DNA of 64,000 nt from contig NZ_CP090439.1 of assembly GCF_021441885.1 (NCBI RefSeq), positions 1,736,001-1,800,000 of the forward strand. The letters are read 5' to 3'. This document shows positions 34,658 through 42,977 of this stretch, in pieces (positions within the stretch are counted from its first letter, which is position 1; each line of letters begins with the position of its first letter). The notes beneath the pieces were generated by a model. That model did no database searches. It saw only the letters and a list, made by a program, of their open reading frames with translations, and was not told the origin of the DNA. Source of the DNA: Vibrio maritimus (lineage in GTDB: Bacteria > Pseudomonadota > Gammaproteobacteria > Enterobacterales > Vibrionaceae). The position numbers and the translations under genes are program-made.

Positions 34658-35854
34658 TTAAGGCTTGAGGCGGGTAAGCTCGTTGATATCTACAGGTAAC
34701 GTGTAATCTATATCGTCATACCCAAAACCATTTAGGTTAAGGAAGGCACGTTGGAAACCTTCGAAATCTCCAAGGTCCTTAAAGTTGTCTTCGTTCATCT
34801 GATCCAGGAGCGTCTTTACTTTTTCTTGAACGGATGGAGTTAATTCCCAATCGTCCATTCGAATCAATCGCTCACCATCTAGTGGGACAGTTTCTGAGCC
34901 ATACAGCTTAGTTGAAAACAAGCGTTGCATTTGTTGAATACACTCTTCATGTGTACCTTGTTCTTTCATCGTTTGATAAAGAGCAAGTAGATAAGGTGTT
35001 AAGCCGGGGATGAATACACTGGCTTTGGTCACTAACGCTTTACACACAGCAGCATAAGCATTGCCATCGAAGTTTGATAATTCGAGGTTCAATGCATGAC
35101 TTGTTTGATGAAGATCTACTTTAGCTCTACCGAGAGTGCCATCAAGGTAAATCGGATGAGTAATCTCTGGGCCTACATAAGATAGAGCAACCGTTTTAAA
35201 CCCGTTAGCGATAGAGTCAGAGTTAACTAGGGTATCGATCCAGCTTTCCCAATCTTCGCCACCCATTACTTTGAGTGTGCCTTCGATCTCTTCGTCGGTT
35301 GCTGGCTCAAGAAGTTTGTTTTCCCATTGCTGAGTTTCTAAGTTGATAGAGGCACCAGAGACCGCTTCTCCAATCGGTTTTATCGCCGAGCGCCAGAACT
35401 CACCATCACCTTTTGGACGGACACCTGTCGCCAAGCTGTAAACAACGAGATCAACTTCGCCTTCAAAATAGGTTTCAATGGCTTCGATAACTTGTTCACG
35501 AACGTCTTGAGAAAAAGCATCGCCCACGATATTGATTGCTCGTCGGCCAGCCTGATTCGCACGTTGCTTAAAGTAGATGTTATTGTACCAACCGGCGCTA
35601 CCTACGCCTTTCTCAGAGGGACCACGTTCGAACGATACACCAATAGTGTCTGCGTCAGCGCCACCAAAGGTGAGGGCGATTCGCGCTGCCAAACCAAATC
35701 CTGAAGACGCGCCCAAAATAAGGACACGTTTAGGTCCATTTTTGATCGGGTTGGCAGATTTAACGTAAGCGATTTGGTCATCGACGGCCTTTTTACAGCC
35801 CTCAGGGTGAGCAGATTTAGCGACGACGCCGCTGATAATCGGTTCAATTATCAT
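34658..35854 (-). CDS. fabV: Enoyl-[ACP]/enoyl-CoA reductase FabV
   Basis: NADH-dependent trans-2-enoyl reductase that completes each round of fatty acid elongation, and a triclosan-resistant alternative to FabI. 398 residues, matching the FabV length. It has the cofactor motif V-L-I-L-G-A-S-S-G-F-G, and the Y-x8-K active-site pair in I-Y-L-D-G-T-L-G-R-A-K, the spacing that separates FabV from FabI (Y-x6-K). The N-terminus MIIEPIISGVVAKSAHPEGC is also typical. It is a single-gene unit on the - strand. Confidence 0.95.
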   Translation of the reverse strand: MIIEPIISGVVAKSAHPEGCKKAVDDQIAYVKSANPIKNGPKRVLILGASSGFGLAARIALTFGGADADTIGVSFERGPSEKGVGSAGWYNNIYFKQRANQAGRRAINIVGDAFSQDVREQVIEAIETYFEGEVDLVVYSLATGVRPKGDGEFWRSAIKPIGEAVSGASINLETQQWENKLLEPATDEEIEGTLKVMGGEDWESWIDTLVNSDSIANGFKTVALSYVGPEITHPIYLDGTLGRAKVDLHQTSHALNLELSNFDGNAYAAVCKALVTKASVFIPGLTPYLLALYQTMKEQGTHEECIQQMQRLFSTKLYGSETVPLDGERLIRMDDWELTPSVQEKVKTLLDQMNEDNFKDLGDFEGFQRAFLNLNGFGYDDIDYTLPVDINELTRLKP

Positions 35855-35994
35855 TGATTACAACCTATCTAAGACGATGATAAAAATTCAAGATAGCGTA
35901 AAGTGTTGTAAATTATATTGAGCTAGGGCATCAAATTGGTGATTCTGGGCGTAAACTGGCTATCAGTTTGTTGACCAAAATCACCAAGGTACTG

Positions 35995-36603
35995 TTATAG
36001 GTAGGGTTGTAGGGATTCAGCGACGATTTCTGCGATGAATGGTTGAGCTTCGGCTTTAGGATGCAGACCATCCTCCATCATCCATTCTGGCTTAATAATG
36101 ATTTGCTCCAGAAAGAAAGGAATTAACGGAACGTTATGTTCTTCGGCAAGTGTTGGATAGATGTTTTCAAACATGGTGCTGTAACGTTTACCGTAATTTG
36201 GCGGAACGCGAATTTGCATTAGGAAGACTTCTGCACCTGCTTCCTGACTCTTAGTGATCAGTGTACTCAGGTTGCGTTGAATAATGTTGGGTTGGAATCC
36301 ACGTAAGCCATCATTTGCACCAAGCTCAATAAGTACATAGTCAGGTTGATGCTCCGTCAGCAAACCAGGTAGTTTAGCGAGACCATTACCTGTTGTGTCC
36401 CCTGATACGCTGCCGTTAATAACGGTAAAGTCTGTTGAATCGCCGGACAGTTTATCAGAGAGCATGGTTGGCCAGCTCAGGTCGGCAGACATGTTGTAGC
36501 CTGCACTTAAGCTATCGCCAAGTATCAGAATTGAAGCCGCTTTCGCGTGAAAAGAGGCCAAGGAAACAAAAATAATAATCAAAGAGGAAAGTTGCCGAAT
36601 CAT
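35995..36603 (-). CDS. tesA: Periplasmic thioesterase I / lysophospholipase L1 TesA
   Basis: Multifunctional SGNH hydrolase (acyl-CoA thioesterase, esterase, lysophospholipase). 202 residues from ATG 36603 with a signal peptide (residues 1-24, ending HAKA). Catalytic blocks are in order: GDSLSAGY (Ser), SVSGDTTGNG (Gly), LGANDG (Asn) and DGLHP (Asp/His). The frame continues upstream but into the divergent ybbA coding strand. The TesA start overlaps the ybbA start by two bases, so each promoter must lie inside the neighbouring gene. The same divergent tesA-ybbA order is known from E. coli. Confidence 0.94.
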   Translation of the reverse strand: MIRQLSSLIIIFVSLASFHAKAASILILGDSLSAGYNMSADLSWPTMLSDKLSGDSTDFTVINGSVSGDTTGNGLAKLPGLLTEHQPDYVLIELGANDGLRGFQPNIIQRNLSTLITKSQEAGAEVFLMQIRVPPNYGKRYSTMFENIYPTLAEEHNVPLIPFFLEQIIIKPEWMMEDGLHPKAEAQPFIAEIVAESLQPYL

Positions 36604-37276
36604 GAGTTCTTCCATAATAAAAGCTGAGTCAGTGACCAAAGTAGTGTCTACGAAAACGGAACATTTAACAATCCTTGAAGATGTGAATCTATCTATAGAG
36701 GAAGGCGAAACGATAGCGATCGTTGGTACATCGGGTGCTGGTAAATCGACGTTGATGACGCTTCTAGCGGGTTTAGATGTCCCTAGCTCAGGCAACATTG
36801 AGTTGCTATCAAAAACAATCTCTGATTTAGATGATGAAGCGAGAGCCAGTATTCGTAGTGAGTATCTGGGGTTCGTTTTTCAAAGCTTTCTGCTAATTCC
36901 GAGCTTATCAGCTTTAGGAAATGTGACTCTGCCCTGTCTTCTTCGAGGAGAGCAAGAGGACGAAGCGAAAGCGAGACAACTTCTAGAATCCGTAGGCTTA
37001 GGGCATCGTATCGACCACTTGCCGTCACAATTATCTGGTGGCGAACAACAGCGTGTTGCCATTGCTCGCGCCTTCATGACTAGCCCAAAGATTTTGTTTG
37101 CTGACGAACCCACCGGAAACTTAGACCAAAATACGGCTCATAAAATCGTAGAGCTCCTGTTTAACTTAAACCGAGAACATGGAACAACACTCGTACTCGT
37201 CACACATGATTTGTCGCTTGCTCAACGCTGTGACCGCATCTTGCACATGAACGCTGGAAGATTGGAACAGGAGTAG
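36602..37276 (+). CDS. ybbA: ABC transporter ATPase YbbA
   Basis: ATPase of the LolD/MacB-like (type VII) group, 224 residues. Walker A is GTSGAGKST, the signature is LSGGEQQR, and Walker B is LFADEPTGNLD, the last typical of the lipoprotein-extraction and envelope-remodelling ABC proteins. It begins on the same ATG bases from which tesA starts in the other direction. Four bases separate it from ybbP, with which it forms the transporter. The E. coli relative was linked to export or release of envelope compounds and its exact substrate is not settled. Confidence 0.93.
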   Translation: MSSSIIKAESVTKVVSTKTEHLTILEDVNLSIEEGETIAIVGTSGAGKSTLMTLLAGLDVPSSGNIELLSKTISDLDDEARASIRSEYLGFVFQSFLLIPSLSALGNVTLPCLLRGEQEDEAKARQLLESVGLGHRIDHLPSQLSGGEQQRVAIARAFMTSPKILFADEPTGNLDQNTAHKIVELLFNLNREHGTTLVLVTHDLSLAQRCDRILHMNAGRLEQE

Positions 37277-37279
37277 GGT

Positions 37280-39712
37280 ATGTCACAGGGAACACTGAAT
37301 ACGCGTTTAGTGAAATGGAGCTTTGATGAAATTAGGCAAGGACAACTGTGGCCGATCGCTATCTCATTGACGCTAATCATTGCATGCATCTTCGGTCTAG
37401 CGGCTCTTGCAGAACGCATGGAACAAGTAATTGTAAAGCAGGGGAAAGATGCGCTGACAGCGGACACTATCTATATCTCTGCCAATCCAATTACTGAACA
37501 GAACAAGCAGTTCATTGAGAACTCGGGGCTAGACAGCTCTTGGTACACACGCTTCGCTACTATGTCGTTTAGCGACAATGGGATGCAACTTATTACGGTA
37601 AAAGCGGTGGACTCAAAGTTTCCGCTTCGCGGTACGCTTACTTTGGGCTCTGATGAAGGGCAACAAAACCATGTCAGTGAAGGTGAGCTATGGCTAGATA
37701 GTCGTATTGCGGAACAGCTTGATGTTGTTCAGGGTGACGTTGTCACTATCGGCGATGCAGAGCTTGCTGTAAGCGGTGTTATTTTGGAAGAACCTGGTAT
37801 TAGCTTTAATCCATTCCAGCAAATGCCGACCGCGTATATTCATCAAAGCTCGGTTGATCAAACAGGTGCAGTTCAACTCGGTAGTCGAGTCCAATTTAGA
37901 GCTTATTTGGTTGGTGATGAGCCCCAAATTGAAGCGCTAAAACAACAGATTGAGCTGACACCGAGTGATAGGTGGCGTGATCAATCGTCGGGCAGTCGTA
38001 CTAACGATATCTTTGACCGTACAACTCAATATCTATCCCTAACGGTCGCTATCATCATTATTATGGCTGCGACAACACTTGTTCTAACTTGCCAAAACTA
38101 TGTCCAAAGTAGGCGACAAACTGTTGCTATGCTAAAAAGCTTGGGCGCGAGCCGACAATGGCTAGTTAGATGGCTATCGATACAGACACTGCTGCTTGTG
38201 AGCATGTCTATCGCAGCTGGCTTGGTGTTAGGGATGGGGCTAGAGACACTACTTCGGTTGCCGTTAACCGACCTCTTGCCCGACCCGCTACCAACTTATG
38301 GACTTAAGCCTGCTGTTATCGCTGTCATGTCTAGCTTACTGATAGGTGTACCAGCGTTGGGTATTCCACTGTATAAACTCATTTCAGTCTCTTCGGTAGA
38401 AGTCCTTCAAAGCGCAGACGAGAAACAGGGCGGTTGGATTAACTTGCTGGTTCTAGTGCCACTGGTACCGCTTCTTGTTGCTTACCGTGACAACAATCTC
38501 GTTTGGATAGTATTGGCTGGTATTGTTGGCTTGTTTATGGTGCTTGGGGCCATCAGTGTACTCTTTACGTTGCTACTCGGTAAGGTGTCCCTTCCTATCT
38601 CAATGAAGCTTGCTGTAAGTCGTATCAATCGCAGCAAACGACACACAGGTTTGCAGTATGGCGCATTAGGACTGTCTTTGATGCTCCTAACGACTATTTG
38701 GCTAGTAAGAAATGATCTGTTAAGTGATTGGCAAAGAACTTTGCCAGCAGATGCACCAAATGCCTTTGCTCTAAACATTGCAGAGTACGAAAAGGATGCG
38801 TATTTGGAAGCACTTGATGGCAATGAGATTCAACGTTCTGAGGCTTTTCCTATTTCTCGCGGTAGATTAACGCTGATTAATGGTGAGGATGCTCAAAACC
38901 GTCAGAAGAAAGGTCTTGAAGAAGAGGACGCGTTAAGTCGAGAGCTTAACTTCACCTACGCGGAACAACTTCCTAGCTACAACGACGTGCTATCTGGTGA
39001 GTGGACTGATGTCGGAGGCGTGTCGGTAGAGAAAGAAGTCGCCCAAAACCTTGGATTGCAGCTTGGTGATGAACTTGGCTTTACCATTAATGGACAAGAA
39101 GTTAGTGCGAAGGTTAACTCTATCCGTTTCGTTGAATGGCGAGATATGAAGCCTAATTTTTACTTTATTTTCACTCCCGATGTGTTGGCGAACATTCCGA
39201 GCGCTTGGCTAGTGAGCTTTAGGCTTGAAGACAAGGACAACGCGCTCATCAGTGAACTATCTCGAAACCATCCTACGGTTAGTCTTATGGACATCCGTCT
39301 GATGGGGGAGAAAATTCAAGGATTGCTCAGCCAAATTGTATGGTCGATTACGGTGTTAGCAGCGTTGGGCGTCTTGTCTGGCGTCTTGTTGATCTTTACT
39401 CTGCTTAGGTTGAGCCTATCGCAGCGCCAAGCAGAAATACGCTTGTATAGAACGCTTGGAGCGAGTCGTAAACGCATCGTAAGAACGATTTGGGCTGAAT
39501 ATGGGATCATGGCGATAACGGCTGGTATCGTCGCAACGTTTGGCGCTGAGCTTGTAGTGGGTTCAATTATGACCTTTGGATTTGAGCTTCCTTGGAGTTG
39601 GCATTTATCCACGTGGATCATCGTCCCCGCAATCGCTTTCCTGACTTTAGCAATGGTTCTTTTTTCATTGATAAGACAGATGCTTACTACGTCACAGAAG
39701 CAGTTCGCTTAA
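37280..39712 (+). CDS. ybbP: ABC transporter permease YbbP (FtsX/MacB-type)
   Basis: 810 residues with the double FtsX arrangement. One N-terminal helix (about 22-45) comes before a large periplasmic domain. Three helices lie around 255-375, two more in the middle (about 385-430 and a further one near 465), another periplasmic domain follows, and the last three helices are at about 685-800. The two cytoplasmic coupling loops carry MLKSLGASRQW and LYRTLGASRKR, which is the repeat typical of FtsX-family permeases. It pairs with YbbA as a mechanotransmission-type ABC system working on the periplasmic side. Confidence 0.92.
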   Translation: MSQGTLNTRLVKWSFDEIRQGQLWPIAISLTLIIACIFGLAALAERMEQVIVKQGKDALTADTIYISANPITEQNKQFIENSGLDSSWYTRFATMSFSDNGMQLITVKAVDSKFPLRGTLTLGSDEGQQNHVSEGELWLDSRIAEQLDVVQGDVVTIGDAELAVSGVILEEPGISFNPFQQMPTAYIHQSSVDQTGAVQLGSRVQFRAYLVGDEPQIEALKQQIELTPSDRWRDQSSGSRTNDIFDRTTQYLSLTVAIIIIMAATTLVLTCQNYVQSRRQTVAMLKSLGASRQWLVRWLSIQTLLLVSMSIAAGLVLGMGLETLLRLPLTDLLPDPLPTYGLKPAVIAVMSSLLIGVPALGIPLYKLISVSSVEVLQSADEKQGGWINLLVLVPLVPLLVAYRDNNLVWIVLAGIVGLFMVLGAISVLFTLLLGKVSLPISMKLAVSRINRSKRHTGLQYGALGLSLMLLTTIWLVRNDLLSDWQRTLPADAPNAFALNIAEYEKDAYLEALDGNEIQRSEAFPISRGRLTLINGEDAQNRQKKGLEEEDALSRELNFTYAEQLPSYNDVLSGEWTDVGGVSVEKEVAQNLGLQLGDELGFTINGQEVSAKVNSIRFVEWRDMKPNFYFIFTPDVLANIPSAWLVSFRLEDKDNALISELSRNHPTVSLMDIRLMGEKIQGLLSQIVWSITVLAALGVLSGVLLIFTLLRLSLSQRQAEIRLYRTLGASRKRIVRTIWAEYGIMAITAGIVATFGAELVVGSIMTFGFELPWSWHLSTWIIVPAIAFLTLAMVLFSLIRQMLTTSQKQFA

Positions 39713-39719
39713 TAGTTAG

Positions 39720-39871
39720 CCACCGATTTTGTTAAGTTATCCACAAAATCGGTGGATAAAGTCTTGGATAACTCAAGAGTAATATTAGCGTCAAAAAACC
39801 GTAGCCTTTGATTTGTCGGTGATGAGCGTGTTTTGCAGTGTCAGAACTGTGTCAAAAAACTTATTCACCGA
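39720..39871. other. 13-base-arm hairpin and DnaA-box-like motifs after ybbP
   Basis: CCACCGATTTTGT (39720-39732) and ACAAAATCGGTGG (39743-39755) form a perfect inverted repeat without a T-run. Within and beside it are TTATCCACA (39737-39745, exact DnaA consensus), GGTGGATAA (39751-39759, 8 of 9 in reverse), CTTGGATAA (39763-39771, 7 of 9) and TTATTCACC (39861-39869, 8 of 9). Confidence 0.45.
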
Positions 39872-39966
39872 TTATCTGTCAAGAGAAATCATCACAAAAT
39901 TTGGGATTTTTTTTAGTGATGGATAGGGCTAAAATGGCGCATCATTATTACGCCAGCTTATAAGAA

Positions 39967-41376
39967 ATGAACCAAGAATTCACAATGGCACAAAGCAGTA
40001 AACGTGTGGCAATTATTGGCGGAGGCGTCGCCGGATCGACCGTCGCGCTCTTTCTAGCAAAACAGGGCGTAGATGTAACGCTTTTTGACAAGAACAAAAG
40101 TCTAGTCAGCGGCCCACCGATTTGTCACCTCCATGCTGGTGGAAATTTATACCGCGAGATCTCTCAACAACAATGTCTAGATTTGTTAAAGCAATCGATC
40201 GACTTCGTTCGTTTTTTCCCATCAAGTGTTAACGTTCGTCCAACTGTTATTGCTGTACCAAAGGTCGACGATGGTGAGCCATTTGCGCTGCTTCCAAGAC
40301 TGAAGGTACTTCGCGAAGCCTATCGTGGTTTAATTAATGAAGATGCCGACAATAACGTGCTCGGCTCTCCAGATGACTATTTCTATGAGTACGATTACGA
40401 GCAGCTAAAAGCGCTTTCTCAGCGTGATTGCCCCAAAGTACCATCGTCTCTAGATGAATGGCTCATTCCATTTGCAAAGTATACTGATCTGGAGCAGCTA
40501 AAGTTCCCTATCTATGTTGTCCAAGAGTATGGGCTAAGCTTATTCCGCGTTGCCTCATCGGTTCAGTTGTGGACTGAGCAACTTGACAATTTGCATGTGA
40601 GAACGGGCGTCGTTGTCGATGATATTGAGCCTCTTGAGTCTCATTACAACGTTGCTCTGGACGACGGTGAAGTTGGGACATTTGATTTCGTTATTAACGC
40701 GTGTGGCTTTCGTACCGGTTCAATCGACGACAAGCTTGAAATAAAACGTCAGCGTCTCGTTGAGTTTAAAGCCGCATATGTAACGAAATGGGAATCACAT
40801 CAAGAAGAGAAATGGCCAGAAGTGATCTTTCATGGCAAACGCGGCACACCGCAGGGTATGGCGCAGTTGACCCCTTATCCAGGTGGCTATTTTCAGTTAC
40901 ATGGAATGACAAAAGAGATAACGCTGTTTGATAAAGGCTTAGTGGGGTCAACCACAGAAACCTCTCAGCCAGAGTTACCTCAATCGCTAATTAACAAAAT
41001 CGATAAAGGCTGGCCACTCGATGTGCAGGTAGCGCGCTCTAAAAGTGCTATTCGACACATTAGTCAGTTTGTTCCTGACTTTTCAACGGCCGAGCCTGCC
41101 GGTAAACCACTTTACGGCGCTCAGCAGATACCAGGCAACGAAGCGAGCTTGAGAACAGCGGATGTGAGCTTCGAGGGCGAGCGGTATGCTCGCTTGGAAA
41201 TCGTTAAGGCTTCATCAGCGCTTATCGCAGCCAAAAAGATCATGAGTAAATGGTTTGTTCAACAACCACAAACTATGGTTCATACTTACAGCCTGGACCC
41301 TGCGCGAGTTCAAGAGGTTGCAATGAATATCGCCAAAGAACGTGGTTATCCGGAGTCATTGGCGATTGCCTATTGA
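39967..41376 (+). CDS. FAD-dependent oxidoreductase of unknown substrate
   Basis: 469 residues (an in-frame ATG six codons later also fits). It opens with the Rossmann dinucleotide motif V-A-I-I-G-G-G-V-A-G-S-T-V-A-L-F and the E/D-equivalent (TLFDKNK) at the end of the second strand, so FAD binding is well supported. A GG-type ATG motif (FDFVINACGFRTGS) comes near residue 250. The rest does not match a named enzyme that I can identify. It resembles D-amino-acid-oxidase-like or geranylgeranyl-reductase-like flavoproteins only in general plan. A single-gene unit. Confidence 0.8.
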   Translation: MNQEFTMAQSSKRVAIIGGGVAGSTVALFLAKQGVDVTLFDKNKSLVSGPPICHLHAGGNLYREISQQQCLDLLKQSIDFVRFFPSSVNVRPTVIAVPKVDDGEPFALLPRLKVLREAYRGLINEDADNNVLGSPDDYFYEYDYEQLKALSQRDCPKVPSSLDEWLIPFAKYTDLEQLKFPIYVVQEYGLSLFRVASSVQLWTEQLDNLHVRTGVVVDDIEPLESHYNVALDDGEVGTFDFVINACGFRTGSIDDKLEIKRQRLVEFKAAYVTKWESHQEEKWPEVIFHGKRGTPQGMAQLTPYPGGYFQLHGMTKEITLFDKGLVGSTTETSQPELPQSLINKIDKGWPLDVQVARSKSAIRHISQFVPDFSTAEPAGKPLYGAQQIPGNEASLRTADVSFEGERYARLEIVKASSALIAAKKIMSKWFVQQPQTMVHTYSLDPARVQEVAMNIAKERGYPESLAIAY

Positions 41377-41474
41377 ACTGCCAATTGTCTGGTTTACAAA
41401 GAGAAGTCTAAATAAAGTGTCGCAAATCTATATCGATTGCATATAATCGGACTGAGCAACACAAGGAATTTATA

Positions 41475-42488
41475 ATGAACGTACTAGTAACAGGTGGAGC
41501 GGGCTATATTGGTAGCCACACATGCGTGCAGCTTATCGAAGCAGGTATGACGCCAATCATCTTCGATAATCTTTATAACGCTAAAGCAGCGGTCATTGAT
41601 CGTATTGAGAAAGTCTCAAAGACTCGCCCAGTATTTGTGAAAGGTGATGTTCGTGACAAGCAAGCGCTTGTTGAGGCGATGAAGACTCATAACATCGACT
41701 CAGTTATTCATTTTGCTGGTTTGAAAGCAGTGGGTGAATCGGTAGCAAAGCCAATTGAATATTACGACAATAATGTCAACGGTACCTTAGTCCTTGTCGA
41801 TGCGATGCGCGAAGCAGGTGTCAAACACTTAGTATTTAGCTCTTCAGCAACAGTATATGGCGATCCAGCATCAGTGCCGATTACTGAGTCATTCCCAACC
41901 AGCGCGACGAACCCTTACGGCCGCAGTAAGCTCATGGTTGAAGAGTGTTTAACTGACTTCCATAAAGCTAATCCTGATTGGACCATTACGTTGCTTCGTT
42001 ACTTCAACCCTGTTGGTTCGCACCCAACAGGGGAAATGGGAGAAGATCCACAAGGCATTCCAAACAACCTGATGCCGTTTGTCTCTCAAGTAGCCGTTGG
42101 ACGCAGAGAGTACTTATCTGTATTTGGTGATGATTATCCAACGCCAGATGGTACTGGTGTACGTGATTATATCCACGTAATGGATCTTGCGGATGGTCAC
42201 ATTGCAGCGCTGAAAACACTTAACGGTCAGGAAGCCTTGTCTATCTATAACCTAGGTACTGGTAACGGTACGAGCGTTCTAGATATGGTGAAAGCGTTTG
42301 AAGTTGCCTCAGGTAAAGAAGTCCCTTACAAAATCGTTGAGCGCCGCCCTGGTGATATCGCAGAGTGTTGGGCAGATCCAACTAAAGCTAACCAAGAGCT
42401 CAATTGGACGGCTACTCGCACACTAGTCGATATGACTACTGATGGCTGGCGTTGGCAGTCGCAAAATCCAGAAGGTTATCCAGAGTAA
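41475..42488 (+). CDS. galE: UDP-glucose 4-epimerase GalE
   Basis: Interconverts UDP-glucose and UDP-galactose for the Leloir pathway and for surface polysaccharide. 337 residues, the usual length. It has the NAD motif G-G-A-G-Y-I-G-S-H-T, the catalytic S-S-A-T-V-Y-G, then the Y-x-x-x-K pair in N-P-Y-G-R-S-K. R-Y-F-N-P-V-G-S-H and R-R-P-G-D-I-A-E are further GalE marks. No galKTM genes are beside it, so here it is a single-gene unit and may serve envelope glycan synthesis. AAGGA precedes ATG. A strong terminator follows. Confidence 0.96.
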   Translation: MNVLVTGGAGYIGSHTCVQLIEAGMTPIIFDNLYNAKAAVIDRIEKVSKTRPVFVKGDVRDKQALVEAMKTHNIDSVIHFAGLKAVGESVAKPIEYYDNNVNGTLVLVDAMREAGVKHLVFSSSATVYGDPASVPITESFPTSATNPYGRSKLMVEECLTDFHKANPDWTITLLRYFNPVGSHPTGEMGEDPQGIPNNLMPFVSQVAVGRREYLSVFGDDYPTPDGTGVRDYIHVMDLADGHIAALKTLNGQEALSIYNLGTGNGTSVLDMVKAFEVASGKEVPYKIVERRPGDIAECWADPTKANQELNWTATRTLVDMTTDGWRWQSQNPEGYPE

Positions 42489-42519
42489 GACGTTTGATTT
42501 GCTTACCAATCTTTTAACA

Positions 42520-42545
42520 AAAGGCGCTAAATGCGCCTTTTTTTG
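42520..42545 (+). terminator. galE terminator
   Basis: AAAGGCGC, loop TAAAT, GCGCCTTT, then T residues. Confidence 0.9.
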
Positions 42546-42594
42546 ATCTGAGTCGCTTAATTTATCGATTAAAAAGTAACATTTTGTTGAATAT

Positions 42595-42622
42595 TTGATA
42601 AAATGGTTTCAGCACTTAATTT
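42595..42622 (+). promoter_or_regulatory. Possible promoter of the 24-codon gene
   Basis: TTGATA, 16 bases, TAATTT, which would start transcription about 30 bases before the small ATG at 42660 and after the galE terminator. Confidence 0.45.
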
Positions 42623-42659
42623 AACCTGTAAAATTAGTCTTGACGTACAAGGGGACTCC

Positions 42660-42734
42660 ATGGAGTTAGCACTCATCATTACTTTCGTAGTAGCAGCGGT
42701 TGTAATGGTTAAAAAAGAAATGGCTGCAAAATAA
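42660..42734 (+). CDS. 24-residue single-helix membrane peptide
   Basis: An intact 24-codon frame with AAGGGGA seven bases before its ATG. The peptide has a hydrophobic helix (residues 3-16, rich in Leu, Ile, Val, Ala), then V-K-K-E-M-A-A-K, so it should sit in the inner membrane with a basic C-terminal end in the cytoplasm. It is bracketed by its own probable promoter and its own terminator at 42791, so it looks like an independent transcription unit. I do not recognise the family. Its size explains why it would be missed by gene callers. Confidence 0.7.
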   Translation: MELALIITFVVAAVVMVKKEMAAK

Positions 42735-42790
42735 GCTTCATTCATACATTTTGTTTACATACCTTTTAAATGAATGAAATTATTAACAAA

Positions 42791-42813
42791 AACCGACGAA
42801 AGTCGGTTTTTTT
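42791..42813 (+). terminator. Terminator of the small membrane-peptide gene
   Basis: ACCGAC, loop GAAA, GTCGGT, then seven T residues. Confidence 0.9.
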
Positions 42814-42977
42814 ATGCGTAAAATTTGCGTATTCAACAATAAACTTTTCTTATCGTCACGAACAAAAACTATCGTTGTATTTTTCGCTGCTAAACTCTTA
42901 AGGTGCACGCTCTTTCCGGTCGTTCGTAACCGGCGTTTCACACTCATAAAACAAAAAACCTAAAAGAGGATACTGCC

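Noticed and set aside
39737..39745. Exact DnaA box as a sign of a replication origin
   Set aside because: Only one exact box, no dnaA/dnaN/parAB or 13-mer repeats nearby. I keep it only as a possible titration or regulatory site.
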